Shown: positions 47,859 to 56,411 of the stretch, piece after piece
How the letters are laid out: each line of letters opens with the position of its first letter
How positions within the stretch are numbered: the first letter of the stretch is position 1
NCBI GenBank assembly: GCA_905181815.1
Contig: CAJIZA010000001.1
Location: forward strand, 620,001-684,000
DNA: 64,000 nucleotides
Direction of reading: 5' to 3'
Source of the DNA: an uncultured Planktomarina sp.
GTDB taxonomy: Bacteria; Pseudomonadota; Alphaproteobacteria; Rhodobacterales; Rhodobacteraceae
Translations under genes and position numbers: made by a program
The notes under the pieces: model-generated
Database searches by the model: none
What the model was told of the DNA's origin: nothing
The model's input: the letters and a program-made list of their open reading frames with translations, nothing else

Positions 47859-49566
47859 TTTGGGTGTCCTTTAAATTCGGGCTGACCAAATAAATGCCCA
47901 TGAACATCAAAACCAAAGCCAGCCATATCGGTCCTGCGTAGCGTTCGCCTAAAATCAACATCGCCCATCCCAGCCCGGCAGCGGTCACAACATAGCTAAC
48001 CTGCACCGAAAAAACCGGACCAAACTGGCGTACAATCATCACATATAAAGTATAAACAATAGAATGGATCAAGGCCGAGGTGACCACGGCCACATCCGCA
48101 ATGCCCCACACATTCAGAGGATTGATCCACTGCCCACTGCTGTAGGCCAGTGGCCCTGTGATCACCATCCCGACTATAGAAGCGCCCAAAAGCAGCTGCA
48201 AAGGCCCAGCACCCCCCGTACCAAAGCGCGCCACGAAATTGCCCTCAAACGCATACATGAGGCTCGGCACCAACCCCAGTGGAATAAAGACCAGCATGGC
48301 CGCATTTGGTAGGGCCTCAGGCACGCCTATAATCAACAAGACCGCAAACAGCCCCAAAGACAGACCGGCCATGCGTTTGAAACTAAAACGATCCAAGCCC
48401 AGCATCAAAGCAATTGGGAAAGCGATCATAGGAATTAAGGATAATAACAAGGACATGATCCCTACTGGCAGAACCGTATAGGCTTTAAAGGAAGCCGCAT
48501 TTGGAATAACTGTCCCGATCAGGGCAATCGCCAGATAAAATGGAAGCACCCGCCGATTGATCGGCAAAGGTCGACGACGGATCATATTGACCAGTCCCAA
48601 GACCACAGCGCTGATCGACATTTGCCAAAAAATTAGCCCCAGCGGTTGATAGCCGCTGGAAACGGCGATTTTAGCCAAAGGCTGCGTGGCTCCCCAGCTG
48701 ATGCCGATAAACAAAAGCCAACCATAAGGGACCAAACCCCTCATTCCAGATGACGCGCCATCTGATTGGCTCAACACCCCGCCATGGCGGATCATCTGGA
48801 TAGACTTGGCTTTGCCAGTGGTATCCTCTGTTTCCACCAAAAGACCGCAGAGCGTCGCCGGTCCCAGGGCCGGTTCGAACCGCGCCTTGGGCATGCCGGT
48901 GATAAAGCGGCGGAGCGGCTCGGCCTTTTGCATGCCAATCACGGAGTTGTAATCGCCACACATGCCAGCATCGCTTTGAAATCCCGTGCCCCGGTCCAAA
49001 ATCTGCGCATCGGCAGTGGGCACATGGGTATGCGAGCCCACCACCATACTGGCCTTGCCATCGCAAAAATGCCCCATCGCCATTTTTTCAGAGGTGGCCT
49101 CACAATGCATATCCACCACAGTTGCAGCGACCTGCCCGCCCAGGGGGTGCTTCGACAATATCGCATCCACAGCGGAAAACGGATCGTCGAAGGGCCGTTT
49201 CATGAAGACCTGCCCTAGGACTTGTGCCACCAAAACCTTGCGTCCGCGCGTGGCGGTGAAAATCGCAGCCCCGCGCCCGGGAGCGGATTTTGAGAAATTG
49301 AGCGGACGAATGATCCGTGGCTCCGTTTCGATAAATTGCAGCATGTCCTTTTGATCAAAGGCATGATCGCCAAGCGTGATGCAATCGGCGCCAGCCTTTA
49401 AGATCTCCTCGGCATGTTTGCCTGAAAGCCCCATGCCACCTGTGGCATTTTCACCGTTGACCACCACAAAATCAGCATTCAAACGCGCCCGCAAACTGGG
49501 CAGCTCAGTTGAAATTGCCTGCCGCCCGGAGCGGCCCATAACATCGCCAAGATAGAGAATTTTCAT
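47836..49566 (-). CDS. YmdB-type metallophosphoesterase fused in frame to an EamA/DMT transporter
   Basis: The 576-residue frame joins two proteins that are normally separate. Residues 1 to about 268 are a complete YmdB (TIGR00282) phosphodiesterase with metal motifs GDVMG (7-11), NGEN (37-40), GDHAFD (66-71) and GSHTHVPTADAQ (177-188). Residues from about 280 are a ten-helix EamA permease (GWLLFIGISWGATQPLAK onward). At the junction (48741-48744) lies ATGA, whose ATG (Met275) is in frame with the permease and whose TGA would stop the upstream gene if the frame were shifted by one base. It may be a genuine fusion or two overlapping genes merged by a one-base indel. Confidence 0.85.
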   Translation of the reverse strand: MKILYLGDVMGRSGRQAISTELPSLRARLNADFVVVNGENATGGMGLSGKHAEEILKAGADCITLGDHAFDQKDMLQFIETEPRIIRPLNFSKSAPGRGAAIFTATRGRKVLVAQVLGQVFMKRPFDDPFSAVDAILSKHPLGGQVAATVVDMHCEATSEKMAMGHFCDGKASMVVGSHTHVPTADAQILDRGTGFQSDAGMCGDYNSVIGMQKAEPLRRFITGMPKARFEPALGPATLCGLLVETEDTTGKAKSIQMIRHGGVLSQSDGASSGMRGLVPYGWLLFIGISWGATQPLAKIAVSSGYQPLGLIFWQMSISAVVLGLVNMIRRRPLPINRRVLPFYLAIALIGTVIPNAASFKAYTVLPVGIMSLLLSLIPMIAFPIALMLGLDRFSFKRMAGLSLGLFAVLLIIGVPEALPNAAMLVFIPLGLVPSLMYAFEGNFVARFGTGGAGPLQLLLGASIVGMVITGPLAYSSGQWINPLNVWGIADVAVVTSALIHSIVYTLYVMIVRQFGPVFSVQVSYVVTAAGLGWAMLILGERYAGPIWLALVLMFMGIYLVSPNLKDTQNGKPHFE

Positions 49567-49616
49567 GACACCCCCATAGGCCTCAGCTGGCGCTAAAGCA
49601 AGGCGGGCGCCAAATT

Positions 49617-50084
49617 TTAGGCCTCTGAAAAGTCATACTGCGCTACGACGCGAAGGGGAAAGTTGACAGATCTAGCGATAAAACAGACATCATGGATCTT
49701 CTCATGCACCGCATCAGCCACCTGCACATCCATTCCAGGTGCCAACGTAATCTGCGGCCTCAGTGTTGCCGCCAAAAAACGACCCGCCCCAGAGGGCGCG
49801 CTCTCCCCATGCCCGACGGGGCTATCTTCATAGCCCATCACAACGATCCCTGCATTGAAAGACAAATGCAAAAACCACAGCATATGACAGGCGCTCAGCG
49901 CAGTGATCAGCAGATCCTCTGGATTATGCAGCTGCGGATCCCCACCCAAGAGCGGATCATTAGAGCATTCGATGATCGGTTTTCCCGGACTGCACACCTG
50001 CCAGCGCCGATCATAGCCGTCGTAACGTGTATTGCCCTCGCCCCGATTACCGGTCCAACGAACTTGAGATGTAAAGTCATGCAC
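49617..50084 (-). CDS. OsmC family peroxiredoxin-like protein
   Basis: The 155-residue protein has OsmC features: SQVRWTGNRGEGNTRYDGYDRRW, SNDPLLGGDPQLHNPEDLLITALSACHMLWFLHL (around residues 38-70) with one of the two usual cysteines, and CFIARSVNFPL at the C-terminus with the other. Members reduce organic hydroperoxides. After the stop of the upstream dehydrogenase gene no in-frame ATG or TTG exists; the only standard start is GTG at 50084, which gives the family length. An AGGA sequence lies 12 bases before it. Confidence 0.78.
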   Translation of the reverse strand: MHDFTSQVRWTGNRGEGNTRYDGYDRRWQVCSPGKPIIECSNDPLLGGDPQLHNPEDLLITALSACHMLWFLHLSFNAGIVVMGYEDSPVGHGESAPSGAGRFLAATLRPQITLAPGMDVQVADAVHEKIHDVCFIARSVNFPLRVVAQYDFSEA

Positions 50085-50179
50085 AGCAGGTATAGATCCT
50101 AAGTTATTATTTTCATTTATAATTTTTACGAACTCCCCTGCGCTCTGGCAAGTGCGAATTCTTGCATCACGGCCACCGT

Positions 50180-52246
50180 TCAGCGCTTCGGCCGGGCCTC
50201 GGCAAGAGATTGACCGGAAGCTGCGCAGCGACGAAGCAGCGGGGAGACCTTCCAAGCCACGGGGTCCTCTTGCGCCAAAATCTCAAGCTGCGCCACGATT
50301 GCCTCAACCCCAAGACTGTCCGCATAATGCATCAGCCCGCCACGCCAGCGCGGGAAACCATACCCAAAAACCGTTACCAGATCGATATCACAGGCCGATT
50401 GCGCAATGCTTGCGTCCAAAATATCTGCGGCCTCATTGATCATGGCCAGAACAAGCCTTTGGCAGATCTCTTGCCCGGAGTAATCGGTACGGGATACTCC
50501 GGCAAAATGCGCCTCCTCTATGGCCAGGTCCGCCACAATTGGATCCTCTACCTTGCCACCGCCCCCGGGGTAGCGATACCAACCCGCACTTGTCTTGCGG
50601 CCTAATTTTCCCAACTCAATCATTCGGTCGGCAATGAGGATATAGCGCCTGTTTGGATCGCGAGTCGGCGCCTGCCGTTGTCGATTGGCATGGGCAATAT
50701 CCAATCCCGAGAGATCTTGGGCTTCATAGGGCCCCATGGCATAACCAAAATCTACTATGGCTTCATCCACCTCCCAAGGAGTTGAGCCATCCATAAACAC
50801 AGTATCGGCCGCCTCACGATAGCGCGCTAAAATGCGATTGCCGATAAACCCGTCACAGACCCCCGCGAGCACCGGGACCTTGCCCAGGCGTTTTGCCAAA
50901 GCGTAACCCGTGGCAATCGCACGATCGCTGCTCCGTGCCCCTTGGACAATTTCCAACAATTTCATGATATGGGCCGGTGCGAAGAAATGCAGTCCAATGA
51001 CACGCGTAGGATCTATAAGACGCGCGGCCATCTCATTCACGTCCAGATAAGACGTATTGGTGGCCAGCACAGAATCCGCTGGCATCACGGCATCCAATTT
51101 GGCCAAAATTTCGTGTTTAACCGCCATATCTTCAAACGCGGCCTCAATAGCCAATTGCGCAGAGGCCGCTTGACTATACTGCATGCTCAGCGTCAACCGG
51201 CTAAGCTGATCCGTGGCCCGATCGGCATCAATCATACCGCGTTTCACACTGACCTCGGTAATTTTGCCAATATTGTCTTCAGCGCGTTGCAGACCAGCAG
51301 CATCCGCCTCCAAAACCGTGACCTGCAGGCCCGCTGTCAAAAGCGCATAAGCAATCCCCGCGCCCATCGTGCCGCCACCAACCACCACCGCGTGTTGCAC
51401 CTCCAACGCAGAGCCTCGTAAATGCACAGGAGCTTTCGCGGCCCGCTGCGCAAAGAAAAGATGTCTCAAGGCCTTGGCTTGTGGACCGGTCTTTAGCTCC
51501 AAAAACACCCGGCGTTCATGCGTCAACGCGTCATGAAACGGCAGTGAGAGCCCTGCCTCAATCACCTCAAGCGCCCGCACAGGCGCCACTTGTCCCACCA
51601 TTTTTGCTTGTAAATTTTTCCGAGCCATGTGGAACAGTCCCGGGTCATACGCGGGGGCATGAAATTCCCACGTGGGCACAATGCAGCCCAGCTCTTCGCT
51701 GTTCACCATGAAGGCAGCCTCAATGGGATCGCCCTCCACCGCATGGACCAATCCCGTCGAGTGGGCCTCTTGCGCCCCGATGGGCTTGCCCATGGTGATC
51801 ATCTCAACGGCTTTTTGAAGCCCGACCAGACGCGGCAGACGGGCGGTGCCACCGGCTCCAGGAATGACCCCCAAAGTCACCTCCGGCAGGCCAATGCGCG
51901 CACCAGGCGCCATAATACGCATGCGGCAGGCCATGGCAATTTCAGCGCCGCCGCCCAAGGCCACGCCCTCAATAGCAGCAATCCAAGGCACGAAGCTCTC
52001 ATCGATCGCATTTAAAACCTCCGGCAGATGCGGGGCTAGCGGTGGGGTGTCAAATTCCTTTGCATCCGCGCCTGCTGCGAAAATACCCCCGGCACCAGAG
52101 ACAATGACCCGGTCCAACCTGTCCCGCTCCGCCCAGCGCACCGCCTCAAGCAGACCTTGGCGGAGGGCTTGACCAATGGCGTTCACCGGCGGATTGCTCA
52201 AAGTTACATAGCCAACATGATTTTCACTGCGCATGGTCACCTGCAT
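50180..52246 (-). CDS. Bifunctional enoyl-CoA hydratase/3-hydroxyacyl-CoA dehydrogenase (FadB/FadJ-like)
   Basis: The 688-residue enzyme has an N-terminal crotonase domain with the oxyanion region AIEGVALGGGAEIAMACRMR (about residues 90-110) and GVIPGAGGTARLPRLVG. An NAD-binding dehydrogenase domain follows from about residue 290 (VVVGGGTMGAGIAYALL), with C-terminal helical domains (GFIGNRILARYREAA). I start at the ATG at 52246 because AGGAGG lies 6 bases before it. In the box cluster it most likely hydrates and oxidises didehydroadipyl-CoA intermediates, but a general fatty acid role is possible. It begins 40 bases after boxR. Confidence 0.88.
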   Translation of the reverse strand: MQVTMRSENHVGYVTLSNPPVNAIGQALRQGLLEAVRWAERDRLDRVIVSGAGGIFAAGADAKEFDTPPLAPHLPEVLNAIDESFVPWIAAIEGVALGGGAEIAMACRMRIMAPGARIGLPEVTLGVIPGAGGTARLPRLVGLQKAVEMITMGKPIGAQEAHSTGLVHAVEGDPIEAAFMVNSEELGCIVPTWEFHAPAYDPGLFHMARKNLQAKMVGQVAPVRALEVIEAGLSLPFHDALTHERRVFLELKTGPQAKALRHLFFAQRAAKAPVHLRGSALEVQHAVVVGGGTMGAGIAYALLTAGLQVTVLEADAAGLQRAEDNIGKITEVSVKRGMIDADRATDQLSRLTLSMQYSQAASAQLAIEAAFEDMAVKHEILAKLDAVMPADSVLATNTSYLDVNEMAARLIDPTRVIGLHFFAPAHIMKLLEIVQGARSSDRAIATGYALAKRLGKVPVLAGVCDGFIGNRILARYREAADTVFMDGSTPWEVDEAIVDFGYAMGPYEAQDLSGLDIAHANRQRQAPTRDPNRRYILIADRMIELGKLGRKTSAGWYRYPGGGGKVEDPIVADLAIEEAHFAGVSRTDYSGQEICQRLVLAMINEAADILDASIAQSACDIDLVTVFGYGFPRWRGGLMHYADSLGVEAIVAQLEILAQEDPVAWKVSPLLRRCAASGQSLAEARPKR

Positions 52247-52285
52247 CGGAGCCCTCCTCAAGAATATGAAAAAGCGGTGCGGATC

Positions 52286-53233
52286 TTACACAGCCCGTGA
52301 ATTTAGAATTTGGCAGCTCTCAATGAGCTGAGACAAATCGATATGGCTTTGATCCACCGATTTACCACTGGTGTCTAAAACATAATCAGACTGGGTATAG
52401 AGGGCCTCGCGCGACCTCAAAATTTGGCGCAATTGGATCATCGCATGCGGATTATCCTGCATCGGCCGCACGTCGCCTTGCGCTCGCACGCGTTCCATAT
52501 GCTCCGAAGCAGAGGCTTTAAGCCACACCGTGTGGAAGCGCGATAACACATGGTAAAAACTGCCCTCCTCCGACACGATTCCACCCGCCACGGCGACAAC
52601 AGCGCGGCTGTGCCCCTCAATAATACCCGTCAAAGTATCTGCCTCAAGCTGGCGATAGCCCTCTTGTCCGTAAAGCGCGATGATCTCACCAAGCGCCATA
52701 CCGGCGTTCTTTTCAATCTCTCGGTTCAGCTCAATAAACGGCGCGTCGAATACATCGGCCATCCGCGCACCCAAAGTTGATTTCCCAGCCCCCCGCAGGC
52801 CCACCAAACAAAGGCGCTGCGCCTTTTTTAGCCCGATGCGCTCGGGGTCCAGCACCTGCAAGACCCGCGCCCGCACAGCGGCATCTGCGCGCGCATAAAG
52901 CTGCGAAATATGCGGTAAGTCCGAATGAAACATTGCATCCACCATCAAAAAATGCTCAATGGGACGGTCCAGAGCCGTGGCCAGTTTGATCAAGAGGCCA
53001 ATGGAGATATTGCCATCTCCGGCCTCAACTTTGGCCAAATACCGCGGTGACACACCAGAGCGCTCTGACAGGCTGCGTCGACTAAACCCTTGGGATTTTC
53101 GCATCTGCCGCAGGCGGGTGCCCAAACTGCGCAGAAGCGCAGCACTTTGCAGATCGAGGCCCGCCGCAGCGCTTGGGGCAGCAAGAGCCACGCTCTTTTT
53201 AACATTCAAATGATCGTTGCGCTCAAAACTCAT
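52286..53233 (-). CDS. boxR: BoxR/BzdR-type regulator: XRE helix-turn-helix plus shikimate-kinase-like domain
   Basis: The 315-residue protein has an XRE-type helix-turn-helix at about residues 36-95 (LRQMRKSQGFSRRSLSERSG, VSPRYLAKVEAGDGNIS) and a shikimate kinase-like domain from about residue 140 with a P-loop GLRGAGKST (145-153). This two-part design is known in BzdR and BoxR, which bind benzoyl-CoA and repress benzoate genes. Its ATG overlaps the thioesterase stop by 4 bases, so the regulator is made from within the operon it probably controls, giving autoregulation. Confidence 0.9.
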   Translation of the reverse strand: MSFERNDHLNVKKSVALAAPSAAAGLDLQSAALLRSLGTRLRQMRKSQGFSRRSLSERSGVSPRYLAKVEAGDGNISIGLLIKLATALDRPIEHFLMVDAMFHSDLPHISQLYARADAAVRARVLQVLDPERIGLKKAQRLCLVGLRGAGKSTLGARMADVFDAPFIELNREIEKNAGMALGEIIALYGQEGYRQLEADTLTGIIEGHSRAVVAVAGGIVSEEGSFYHVLSRFHTVWLKASASEHMERVRAQGDVRPMQDNPHAMIQLRQILRSREALYTQSDYVLDTSGKSVDQSHIDLSQLIESCQILNSRAV

Positions 53234-53688
53234 CGGGCGGGCTCCGGAATAGCGCTCAGGACAATTTCACGCAAATCCGTGGGCGGGGTAAATTTTTTAA
53301 ACGCGTCTGCCGTTACAAATACATTGACCGACCGGCTGGAAAAACACCGTTTCCCCTCTTGCTCACCATCGACGCGGAAGGTGATGGATGTCTCTCCCAA
53401 ATGTTCTGGCCAAACATAGCACAGCAGCGGATGACGGGGTGTGACCGGGCGGGCAAAATCCATTTCCAGCCGCACGAAAGGCGTTCCTAAATTGCGGTCA
53501 ACTTCCAACTGGAACCAGCCATCACCGCCCAGCTGCACTTCCCACCAGCCATTGATCGCATCCAGTGCAAACCATGGTAGCCGGCCCGTATAGACGATGC
53601 GCGCAGGATCACAATCACCCCATGTCACATTGATTTTGTGACAAATTGCGCCAACAGGGCGCGGTTCCATCTCAGTAGGTTTCGACAT
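53230..53688 (-). CDS. Acyl-CoA thioesterase, 4-hydroxybenzoyl-CoA thioesterase family
   Basis: The 152-residue hot-dog protein has the catalytic motif WGDCDPARIVYTGRLPWF at about residues 23-40, with the Asp that 4-hydroxybenzoyl-CoA thioesterases use. In box clusters such a thioesterase is thought to release CoA from benzoyl-CoA or dead-end products so that CoA is not trapped. It starts 17 bases inside boxA (ATG at 53688) and its stop overlaps boxR by 4 bases. An upstream in-frame start would lie further inside boxA. Confidence 0.85.
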   Translation of the reverse strand: MSKPTEMEPRPVGAICHKINVTWGDCDPARIVYTGRLPWFALDAINGWWEVQLGGDGWFQLEVDRNLGTPFVRLEMDFARPVTPRHPLLCYVWPEHLGETSITFRVDGEQEGKRCFSSRSVNVFVTADAFKKFTPPTDLREIVLSAIPEPAR

Positions 53689-54862
53689 GATAGCGTCCAG
53701 CTTCACGCATAGTGTCGCGCAGATCAGGCCAATTGGCTCCAAAATTTTGGGCAATCTCCTCAAAGGCCGCATCCACGCCCGATTCCATCTCCTTCAAGCC
53801 ACAAACATAAACATGGGTCTGGCCATCTTGCAGCATCCCGGCCACGAGATCCCGCGCCTGCAGCATACGATCTTGCACATACTCCCGCTGCTCGCCCGGA
53901 ACGCGGCTATAGCTGAGGTGCTTTTGCAAAAGAGATTCGGGCAACTTGTTTAGCGGACCGAAATAGGGCAGGCTTTCGGGGGTCCGCGCGCCAAAGAACA
54001 TGACCATGCCGCCGTCTTTGGACCCTACGCGGCGTTGCCGGGCCATAGTGAAGGCCCGCATCGGTGCAGATCCAGTGCCAGTGCAGATCATCAACAACCG
54101 CGCCTCTTGATCTGCGGGCATCAAGAAGGTTGCGCCAAAAGGCCCAGTGACATTCACCCGGTCACCGGGCTGCAAATCACAAATGTAATTGGAGCAGACG
54201 CCCTGGGCCTCGCGTTTTACGGTCAAAGACACATTGTGATAACCCGGCCGCTCCCCGTCCTGAGGGCTCGAAACGGAATACAGCCGCGGCAAATGCGCCT
54301 TGCCCTCAGAATCCTTGCCTGGGGCAAGAATGCCCAAAGATTGCCCCTCAAGAACCGGGAAGGGCCGGCCTTGGAAGTCTAGGATGATATGGCGTACATC
54401 GTGCTCTGGATCTTGGGTCAACGGATAATTGCCCTGCACCACCGCCTCAACCGGATGGCCAAGATTGTAAAGGTTCACGGTTGGTTTTGCGGCAGAGTCC
54501 GGCGCCATCGCCCGACCGCCTGCGCCTTTTTGTGCCTCGGCCAGAAGCGCGGCTATCGGGTCTTGCTCTGCCTCTTGTTCGGCCGCAGGATCCACCGCAA
54601 CGGCCAATTCTTCCTGGTCAGGCAGCTCTTCCCATTCATATTGCGCCTCAAGCGCATAGGGCGTTTCAACCACCCGCCATTCGTCAATGGAGCCAGTGGG
54701 GCACACGGGAATGCAATCCATGCAGAAATTACACAGGTCCGCATTGACCACCACATTGTTGTCATCATGTTCAATCGCCCCAAGCGGGCAGGTCATCTCG
54801 CAGGTGTAGCAGCGGATGCAGATCTCTGGATCGATCAGATGTTGTTTGAGCGGCGTGTTCAT
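53672..54862 (-). CDS. boxA: Benzoyl-CoA 2,3-epoxidase reductase subunit BoxA
   Basis: The 396-residue reductase moves electrons from NADPH to BoxB. It has two 4Fe-4S clusters near the N-terminus: Cys15, 18, 21, 25 in CIRCYTCEMTC and Cys44, 47, 50, 54 in CNFCMDCIPVC. An acidic linker follows, then a ferredoxin-NADP reductase module with the FAD motif RLYSVSSPQ, GPFGATFLMP and the NADPH region CTGTGSAPMRAF and YVCGLKEME. It lies 33 bases after boxB and overlaps the thioesterase gene. The length is a little under characterised BoxA. Confidence 0.93.
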   Translation of the reverse strand: MNTPLKQHLIDPEICIRCYTCEMTCPLGAIEHDDNNVVVNADLCNFCMDCIPVCPTGSIDEWRVVETPYALEAQYEWEELPDQEELAVAVDPAAEQEAEQDPIAALLAEAQKGAGGRAMAPDSAAKPTVNLYNLGHPVEAVVQGNYPLTQDPEHDVRHIILDFQGRPFPVLEGQSLGILAPGKDSEGKAHLPRLYSVSSPQDGERPGYHNVSLTVKREAQGVCSNYICDLQPGDRVNVTGPFGATFLMPADQEARLLMICTGTGSAPMRAFTMARQRRVGSKDGGMVMFFGARTPESLPYFGPLNKLPESLLQKHLSYSRVPGEQREYVQDRMLQARDLVAGMLQDGQTHVYVCGLKEMESGVDAAFEEIAQNFGANWPDLRDTMREAGRYHVETY

Positions 54863-54895
54863 ATCGGTTCCTTCCGTGTCGGTCGCAACCAGGTG

Positions 54896-56347
54896 TTAGG
54901 CCATGTGCAATTTGACATATTCAAAGTCACCGGGCTTGTTGTCGATGCCCACCTTGGGCGCCGCGATCCAAGACGCGAATTTTCCAGGCTCAAAACAAGG
55001 TACCATCAGCGATTGAATATAGGCGCCATCCTCCTTGGTCGGCAGCCATTTTCCCGCCTGCGCCTCCCACTCTGCTTGGGAAATAGCGTCCCCTGCCGGA
55101 TTGGCTTTGATCGCAGCAAAGACGCCGATTTGACGGTGGAAGGCCTCATGCGGCAAAGCCAGTTCAAACTCAACCCCAGTTTTGGCGATGAGTTTGTTCC
55201 ATCGACCAATTCCGCCAGAGGCATCGCGGATATAATCATCCCGCAAACGCATATTTATGGCGGTCAGCGCCGGAACTTCTTGAGCAACAATCTGTCCATC
55301 GACGATGCTACGCACGGTATAACTGTCATGTTTTAGCTGGTGGTCATCTTGAATCCGCTGCTCCATATAGCGACCTTTGATGCCGGAATTGAACGCATTG
55401 GCTGCATTGGTCGAAACTTCTTGACCAAATAGATCAAGCGACAATGAATAATGCAGATTGAGCTTTTTTTGGATGGTCGGCAGGTCAATCACACCCAAAT
55501 CCCGCACCTTGCCGATGTCATAGGGATCTGTGATCCCGGCCTTATTCATCGCCTCACAAGTGGCCTGCACCACACGGCCCACCCCGGTCTCGCCGACGAA
55601 CATGTGATGGGCTTCCTCGGTGAGCATGAAGCGGCAGGTGCGGCTGAGCGGATCAAATCCTGATTGCGCCAGGCTTTCCAGCTGCATCTTGCCATCGCGG
55701 TCAGTGAAATAGGTGAACATGAAAAACGACAGCCAATCTGGAGTCTCCTCATTGAATGCCCCCAGCATGCGTGGCGCTTCCTCCGAACCTGACGAACGGC
55801 GCAGCAAATCGTCCGCTTCTTCGCGCCCGTCTTTACCAAAATATTTTTGTAACAGATAGACCATCGCCCAGAGGTGACGCCCCTCTTCCACATTCACCTG
55901 AAACAGGTTGCGCATGTCATAAAGCGATGGCGCCGTGAGGCCAAGAAATCGTTGTTGTTCCACAGATCCCGGCTCAGTATCGCCTTGAATCACGATCAAA
56001 CGCTTGAGCATATTCCGATACTCACCGGGCACTTCTTGCCAGGCAGGCTGCCCGGCGTGCTCTCCCATCGGGATCACTCGGTCCTCCACTTGCGGCGCCA
56101 AGAGCACACCCCATCGGTATTCCGGCATTTTAACATAATCAAACTTGGCCCAACCCTTTGGGTCCACGCTGACCGCTGTGCGCAAATACACCATGCTGTC
56201 CTGAAAATTCTGTGGGATCAGATCATTCCACCAATTGATATAGCCCGGATGCCATTTTTCCAGCGCTTTAAGCACCTTGCGGTCCTCCGATAGGCCCACG
56301 TTATTGGGAATCATCGTGTCATAATTGACGTTAATTAGATCCAGCAT
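54896..56347 (-). CDS. boxB: Benzoyl-CoA 2,3-epoxidase oxygenase subunit BoxB
   Basis: The 483-residue diiron oxygenase epoxidises benzoyl-CoA at the 2,3 position. A six-ligand carboxylate set is visible with the correct spacing: Glu125 (GDTEPG), Glu155 and His158 (VEEGRHLW), Asp216 (FTDRDGK), Glu245 and His248 (TEEAHHMF). The ATG at 56347 (MLDLINVNYDTMIPNN) is chosen because AGGAGA lies about 6 bases before it; an upstream in-frame start would add 47 residues that overlap boxC and have no family similarity. It lies 64 bases after boxC. Confidence 0.94.
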   Translation of the reverse strand: MLDLINVNYDTMIPNNVGLSEDRKVLKALEKWHPGYINWWNDLIPQNFQDSMVYLRTAVSVDPKGWAKFDYVKMPEYRWGVLLAPQVEDRVIPMGEHAGQPAWQEVPGEYRNMLKRLIVIQGDTEPGSVEQQRFLGLTAPSLYDMRNLFQVNVEEGRHLWAMVYLLQKYFGKDGREEADDLLRRSSGSEEAPRMLGAFNEETPDWLSFFMFTYFTDRDGKMQLESLAQSGFDPLSRTCRFMLTEEAHHMFVGETGVGRVVQATCEAMNKAGITDPYDIGKVRDLGVIDLPTIQKKLNLHYSLSLDLFGQEVSTNAANAFNSGIKGRYMEQRIQDDHQLKHDSYTVRSIVDGQIVAQEVPALTAINMRLRDDYIRDASGGIGRWNKLIAKTGVEFELALPHEAFHRQIGVFAAIKANPAGDAISQAEWEAQAGKWLPTKEDGAYIQSLMVPCFEPGKFASWIAAPKVGIDNKPGDFEYVKLHMA

Positions 56348-56411
56348 TTCTATCTCCTGTTGATGAAACCCAGCAGTGGCGCAAAGCCCTACGGTGAGCA
56401 TCCATGGGCGT

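Noticed and set aside
54389-55336. A 315-residue plus-strand frame
   Set aside because: It is antisense to boxA and the end of boxB, both certain genes.
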